Source of the DNA: Desulfoglaeba alkanexedens ALDC
GTDB taxonomy: Bacteria > Desulfobacterota > Syntrophobacteria > Syntrophobacterales > DSM-9756
DNA length: 64,000 nt
Reading direction: 5' to 3'
NCBI RefSeq assembly: GCF_005377625.1
Contig: NZ_CP040098.1
Span: 3,213,279 to 3,277,278 of the forward strand
In this document: positions 60,015 through 64,000 of the stretch, piece by piece
Numbering within the stretch: the first letter of the stretch is position 1
Layout of the letters: every line of letters begins with the position of its first letter
The notes under the pieces: model-generated
What the model saw: the letters and a program-made list of their open reading frames with translations, nothing else
What the model was told of the DNA's origin: nothing
Database searches by the model: none
Position numbers and translations under genes: made by a program

Positions 60015-60590
60015 ATGTCCGAATACTGGCTGCTCATCGTCAGCGCGGTTTTTGTCAACAACATCATTCTGGCCCGCTACCTGGGCAACTGCCCGTTCCT
60101 CGGGGTCTCCAACCGCATGGACACCGCCACGGGCATGGCCATGGCGGTGGTTTTCGTCATAACCTTGGCGGCGGGCATAACCTGGCTGGTTTCGAAGTAC
60201 GTTCTCAAACCCTTTGAGTTGGAATACCTCCAGACCATCGCTTTCATCCTGGTGATTGCCGCCCTGGTCCAATTGGTCGAAATGTTCCTACAGAAGTCCA
60301 TTCCCACTCTCTACCGGGCGCTGGGGATTTTTCTCCCGCTCATCACCACCAACTGCGCCGTTCTCGGCGTGGCGGTGATCGGTGTCGAAGAGGACTTCGA
60401 CTTCGTCAAGACTCTGGTTTTCGCCTTTGCATCGGCGGTCGGCTACGGCCTGGCCTTGATCCTGCTCACGGGCATCCGCGAACGCGTGGCGGTGGCCTTC
60501 GTTCCCCGGCATCTCCGGGGCATGCCCATCGGGCTCATCACGGCCGGACTCCTGGCTCTGGCGTTCCTGGGCTTCATCGGCATGGTGTGA
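60015..60590 (+). CDS. rnfA: Rnf complex subunit RnfA
   Basis: Integral membrane subunit of 191 residues, paralogous to RnfE. NNIILARYLGNCPFLGVS (Cys near residue 24) and LPLITTNCAVLGVAV carry the two cluster cysteines. ATG 60015 is used over TTG 60009 because AAGGA lies upstream at the right distance. It follows rnfE by 70 bases. Confidence 0.95.
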   Translation: MSEYWLLIVSAVFVNNIILARYLGNCPFLGVSNRMDTATGMAMAVVFVITLAAGITWLVSKYVLKPFELEYLQTIAFILVIAALVQLVEMFLQKSIPTLYRALGIFLPLITTNCAVLGVAVIGVEEDFDFVKTLVFAFASAVGYGLALILLTGIRERVAVAFVPRHLRGMPIGLITAGLLALAFLGFIGMV

Positions 60591-60702
60591 CGCAGCCGGC
60601 GGCCCACTTGACTTCGCTTGGGGGAACCATTCTACTTTAGCCGTTTGGAGACCCAGGCGCGCGCCGGCGCGCGCCGATTCAGAATCGGTTACGGAGTACA
60701 CC

Positions 60703-62799
60703 ATGCTGTCAGCGGTTTTGGCCATTGGAGGTATCGGCTTCGTCGCAGGGCTCGGATTGGCGGTCGCCTCGAAAGTTTTCTACGTTTTCGTGGACCCCAA
60801 GATCACGGCCGTGGAAGAGGCGCTTCCCGGCGCGAACTGCGGCGGCTGTGGCTTCCCGGGTTGTTCGGCAGCCGCGGAAGCCATTGCAACTGGGAAGGCG
60901 CCCCCGAACATCTGCGTGGCCGGCGGCCCGGCCGTTCACGCGCGCGTCGCGCAGATCCTAGGGGTGGAAGTCAAGGAAGTGGAACCCCAAATCGCCCGCC
61001 CCGGCTGCTACTACGGCCCCGATGCCGCCGATCTCAAGTACATCTACGACGGTGTGAACGACTGCCGCGCAGCGGCCCTTCTTTCCGGGGGATCCAAGGT
61101 ATGCCCCATCGGCTGTTTGGGTCTGGGGACCTGCGTGCGGGCGTGTCCCTTCAACGCGCTTTCCATGGGTCCGGACGGACTCCCCGTGGTGAACACAGCT
61201 CTCTGCACGGGATGCGGCACCTGCGAACGCGTCTGCCCCAAGCACATCATCACGCTGTCTTCCAACTCGCGGCGGATCACTCAAGAATACACCACGCAAG
61301 AATGCACGGCTCCCTGCCAGCGGGCTTGCCCGGCCGGCATCGATATTCCAGCTTATATTTACGCCGTTTCGCAAGGTAACTACTTGGAAGCCGTCCGCGT
61401 GATCAAGGAAAAGAATCCGTTGCCGCTCGTGTGCGGGCGCATCTGTGTTCATCCCTGTGAATTCGAATGCCGCCGGAACCTCGTGGATGAACCGGTGGCC
61501 ATCAACCACATCAAGCGCTTCGCCGCCGATTACGAAATGAAAAGCGGCCGGCGGCTTCCCATCGTCAAGGCGCCTGCCACCGGAAATCGGGTGGCTGTCG
61601 TGGGTGGAGGCGCCGAAGGCCTTACCGCCGCGTATTTTCTCGCGCGTTTGGGACACGAACCCACCGTCTTCGAAGCCATGGACAAACTCGGCGGGCTCCT
61701 GCAGACCATCATTCCCGATTCCCGGCTCCCCAAGGACGTACTGGACTGGGAGATTCAAGGCATTCTGGAAGCCGGAGTGGAAGCGCGGACCCACCACAAG
61801 CTGGGGAGGGACTTCACCATCGCCGAACTGCTGAGGCAGGGATTTTCGGCCGTGTTCGTCGCCACCGGAGGCTGGGATACCCAGGTGGCCTCGGGACTCA
61901 CCCAGGAGCCCATGGAGGTCCTGCCGGGGGTTCGGCTGCTGGTTCCTTTCACTTTAGCTTCTTTTTCCGGAAAGAAGATCGAGGTCGGAAAGAAGGTCAT
62001 GATCGTCGGAGGCGGCAACGCTTCGCTGGACGCCGCCCGCATGTGCCGGGAACTGGGAGCGGAAACGGTCCATGTGGTGTTTAGAGGACGCGCGGAGGAC
62101 CTTCCCTTCGGTCCCGAAGACCTCCAGGCGGCGGAACGCGAAAACATCCACGTGCATTACCGATCGGCCCTGCTTTCAATGATGGGAACCGACTCGCGAC
62201 TCACCCACGTGGAACTCGCTCGATTGGAAGCGGGTTCAGCTACGGACAGCCTGGAAAGACTTCGGGAGACATCGCCTGCTGAGCGGCTGGAAGTGGACAC
62301 CCTGATCACCGGCGCCGGCCGGTTTCCCGAACTGATCTACGCGACCCGCAAGGCCGATGAGGAAACGGGGGTGGAAAGCGCCACCGAGGTCCTCTGGGAA
62401 ACGGTGGTGCCCTATGCGGGGCCGTTCGCCCAAGAAGACGTGGGGATCTTTCGACCGGGAGAGGCGACGACCGATTACAAGGCCGTGGTGGAGGCCATCG
62501 GAGCGGGGAGGCGCGGCGCCATTTCCGTACACAGAAAGCTCATGGGGGAGGCGGTGGAACCGCCCCCGAACATGATCCGCCGCCGGACGTACGTGTTGAC
62601 CGTGGACGCCCTGGAACCTGTGCCGCGTTCACCGCGGGAACCCATGCCGGAATTGCCGCTGGAGGAACGGCTGATGCACCCGGATGCCGAGGTGGAGCTG
62701 GGATACAGCGAAGAACAGGCGCGCAGGGAAGCCGCCCGTTGCCTCCGCTGCGGGCTCATCTGCTATCGTCGCCCGTCGGATGAACGCTCTGCGGCATGA
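60703..62799 (+). CDS. rnfB: RnfB fused to a GltD-type flavoprotein module
   Basis: Fusion of 698 residues. Residues 1-190 are RnfB: an N-terminal helix, the 4Fe-4S motif CGGCGFPGC (46-54) with a fourth Cys near 71, then two 4Fe-4S motifs around CPIGCLGLGTCVRACP and CTGCGTCERVCP. From about 200 to the end is a GltD/NfnB-like module with its Cys-rich lobe (CTAPCQRACPAGIDIPAYI, then CGRICVHPCEFEC). The FAD loop reads GGGAEG instead of GxGPAG, the NADPH Arg pair is missing (VFRGRAEDLP), and the final GGD is FRPGE. It ends with CLRCG. This fusion could add an electron entry point to Rnf. An ordinary RnfB gene is absent from the operon. Confidence 0.93.
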   Translation: MLSAVLAIGGIGFVAGLGLAVASKVFYVFVDPKITAVEEALPGANCGGCGFPGCSAAAEAIATGKAPPNICVAGGPAVHARVAQILGVEVKEVEPQIARPGCYYGPDAADLKYIYDGVNDCRAAALLSGGSKVCPIGCLGLGTCVRACPFNALSMGPDGLPVVNTALCTGCGTCERVCPKHIITLSSNSRRITQEYTTQECTAPCQRACPAGIDIPAYIYAVSQGNYLEAVRVIKEKNPLPLVCGRICVHPCEFECRRNLVDEPVAINHIKRFAADYEMKSGRRLPIVKAPATGNRVAVVGGGAEGLTAAYFLARLGHEPTVFEAMDKLGGLLQTIIPDSRLPKDVLDWEIQGILEAGVEARTHHKLGRDFTIAELLRQGFSAVFVATGGWDTQVASGLTQEPMEVLPGVRLLVPFTLASFSGKKIEVGKKVMIVGGGNASLDAARMCRELGAETVHVVFRGRAEDLPFGPEDLQAAERENIHVHYRSALLSMMGTDSRLTHVELARLEAGSATDSLERLRETSPAERLEVDTLITGAGRFPELIYATRKADEETGVESATEVLWETVVPYAGPFAQEDVGIFRPGEATTDYKAVVEAIGAGRRGAISVHRKLMGEAVEPPPNMIRRRTYVLTVDALEPVPRSPREPMPELPLEERLMHPDAEVELGYSEEQARREAARCLRCGLICYRRPSDERSAA

Positions 62800-63217
62800 T
62801 TCGCGTGATCCGCGGATGGTTCCTTTGGTTGCCTGCCAGTTTCCGATCGGCGGCCTTCACGGCGATGAAGGTGAGGGCCATGCCGCCGGCGGCGCAAAAA
62901 ACGGAAAAAAGAGTGGGGTCCTTTCCCCATCGGGGAGCCGCCCACCAGCCCACAGCGGCTCCGATCACCAGGGCCACCACGGGGATGAAGTAAACCAGAA
63001 GCGAAGCGGTGAGAAATACATCGGTGGGAACGCTCACCTCCACCCGATCGCCCACAGTCGCTTCCAGTTCGTTGATGGCAGGGATCACGAATTCCTTGTT
63101 CGAAAGCATTCCGCAGGCTCCCTTGGACGAACAACGGGAACACGCTTCCGATCGTTGGATCTGTACGAAGGCCTTCCCGGGGCCGACTGTTTTCACGATG
63201 CCTTGTTCCGTTGCCAT
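62756..63217 (-). CDS. rseC: RseC/MucC family membrane protein (SoxR-reducing/sigma-E regulator type)
   Basis: Protein of 153 residues. The N-terminal Cys-rich lobe CSRCSSKGACGM (near residue 28) and DRVEVSVP, followed by two transmembrane helices (about 65-85 and 98-118), match RseC. In Escherichia coli RseC works with the Rsx complex, which is homologous to Rnf. Location next to rnfB fits that link. The gene is convergent with rnfB and overlaps its 3' end by about 44 bases. The C-terminal 30 residues beyond the membrane part are unconserved. Confidence 0.87.
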   Translation of the reverse strand: MATEQGIVKTVGPGKAFVQIQRSEACSRCSSKGACGMLSNKEFVIPAINELEATVGDRVEVSVPTDVFLTASLLVYFIPVVALVIGAAVGWWAAPRWGKDPTLFSVFCAAGGMALTFIAVKAADRKLAGNQRNHPRITRIMPQSVHPTGDDSR

Positions 63218-63313
63218 GCGCTTCTCTCCCGTTTCTCATGCGTTCAGGCGCCTCGGTCAAAAGGGTCTCACGGTTTTGGACGCCTCGTTACCCTAATACA
63301 ATAAGGACACACC

Positions 63314-64000
63314 ATGAAAGATCAAATCGTCGCGTACGCCAAAAAATGGCTCGAGGATGGCCGGGGCGCAGGCTTCCTGGCTCTGAAAAAAGACGGCCGC
63401 CATGTACGCCCTCACCTTTTCACGGATCCCGCCGAACTGGACGCCCTGTCCCTCGGCGACGAACACGGGGTGGGGACGGAACGCTACCCGCTGGTCAAGA
63501 TCCTCATGCGGCTGCACCATCGGCACCCGACCGAGAATTTCGCTGTCATGGTTCGAGGCTGTGAAGAGCGGGCTCTGCAGAAGTTGGCGCAGGCCAGCCA
63601 AATCGCTCTTCACCGCATACAAACCGTCGGCTTTTGCTGCCCGGGGGAACTGGCGGAACGCTGCGGCTGCCTCAAACCCTACCCGGAAGATCCTGTCGCG
63701 GGGACGAAACCGGAAGTGCCACCGAGCTCTAAAGTGGTCACCGCCACACCCCGGAATTTCGTGCGCGACATGGGGTTTTTGAAGGAACAGTTCGAACGGT
63801 GCATCAAGTGCTACGGTTGCCGGAATGTCTGTCCGGTCTGTTTTTGCAAGGAATGCACCTTGGAGGAAGACACCTTCGTGCCGCGGACTGGAACCAGCCT
63901 TCCCCCGCCCAACCCGGAATTCCTGCTCACCCGCGCCGTCCACATGGTGGGCTACTGCGTATACTGCGGGCTGTGCGAAGAAGCGTGCCCGGCGGACATT
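63314..64000 (+). CDS. 4Fe-4S dicluster protein, FdhB/FrhB-like (3' end outside window)
   Basis: Gene running off the window, with 229 codons visible. The start MKDQIVAYAKKWLEDGRGAG is at ATG 63314 with AAGGA upstream. The early part resembles the FrhB/FdhB N-terminal fold, with Cys-containing GFCCPGELAERCGCLK near residue 105. Two 4Fe-4S motifs follow: CIKCYGCRNVCPVCFC near residue 167 and YCVYCGLCEEACPADI at the edge. The first motif is typical of formate dehydrogenase beta and HdrL-type proteins. It could be the partner of fdhA-2, which has no subunit of its own nearby; this is inference. Confidence 0.8.
   Translation, partial: MKDQIVAYAKKWLEDGRGAGFLALKKDGRHVRPHLFTDPAELDALSLGDEHGVGTERYPLVKILMRLHHRHPTENFAVMVRGCEERALQKLAQASQIALHRIQTVGFCCPGELAERCGCLKPYPEDPVAGTKPEVPPSSKVVTATPRNFVRDMGFLKEQFERCIKCYGCRNVCPVCFCKECTLEEDTFVPRTGTSLPPPNPEFLLTRAVHMVGYCVYCGLCEEACPADI

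Overview
The window reads as chromosomal DNA of a GC-rich, Gram-negative anaerobe, most likely a Desulfobacterota member near the Syntrophobacteria. This is inferred from gene content, not from a marker phylogeny. LpxK, a SPOR protein and a Spy-like periplasmic protein indicate an outer membrane. Two selenocysteine formate dehydrogenases, a full Rnf complex, a RACo-type corrinoid activator, a rubrerythrin-like protein and radical-SAM enzymes indicate a formate- and ferredoxin-based anaerobic lifestyle.

Layout. 1-5.3 kb: minus-strand housekeeping genes (adenine deaminase, DUF151 nuclease, MiaB, a tandem cNMP-domain protein, DUF4911) with REP-like repeats between them. 5.5-7.4 kb: a FlgT_N-like secreted protein and a PgsA-like synthase, then tRNA-Val(GAC). 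7.7-15.1 kb: the translation cluster thrS-infC-rpmI-rplT-pheS-pheT, with about 650 bp of dispersed repeats between infC and rpmI. 15.1-20.9 kb: PilZ, MntP and purine genes (a PurS-PurS-PurL fusion, PurQ, a long PurN). 20.9-27.8 kb, minus strand: a DegT aminotransferase and a DUF2760/Hsp70/Hsp70 module. 28-30.5 kb: DUF401 and LpxK. 30.5-33 kb: a candidate small RNA, a cold-shock protein, a 181-bp tandem repeat, a ferritin-like protein and FmdB.

33.1-38.3 kb, minus strand: a three-gene formate dehydrogenase operon (NuoF/GltD-fused flavoprotein, NuoG/FdhA selenoprotein, small 2Fe-2S protein). 38.5-39.5 kb: an unlisted 50-residue basic protein coupled to a hydrolase. 40-42 kb: tRNA-Ala(CGC) followed by a decayed, AT-rich island with an integrase remnant and an Hfq-like protein. 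42.1-48.7 kb: a Spy-like protein, a tightly coupled CoA-binding/hexapeptide/methyltransferase/radical-SAM operon, an aminotransferase-SPOR pair and a Cys-rich protein. 48.7-54 kb: RACo, a membrane-anchored Smr protein, a degenerate KptA/Tpt1-fold protein, tRNA-Gly(GCC), a DHH phosphoesterase and RNase H. 54.1-64 kb: a second selenocysteine formate dehydrogenase, divergent from rnfCDGEAB, whose RnfB is fused to a GltD-type flavoprotein module; then RseC and a truncated FdhB-like iron-sulfur gene.

The strongest theme is formate, NAD(P)H and ferredoxin electron exchange. GltD-type modules are fused both to a NuoF-like subunit in the first formate dehydrogenase operon and to RnfB. The second formate dehydrogenase lies next to Rnf, and a possible beta subunit lies just beyond it. 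The two UGA codons are each followed by a SECIS-like hairpin whose one sequence difference is a compensated base pair. The DUF2760/Hsp70/Hsp70 module is the best candidate for an uncharacterised system. Several repeat families (REP-like hairpins, GTTCCCAAGCT palindromes, a G/C-rich inverted repeat and two short families) fill most long gaps.
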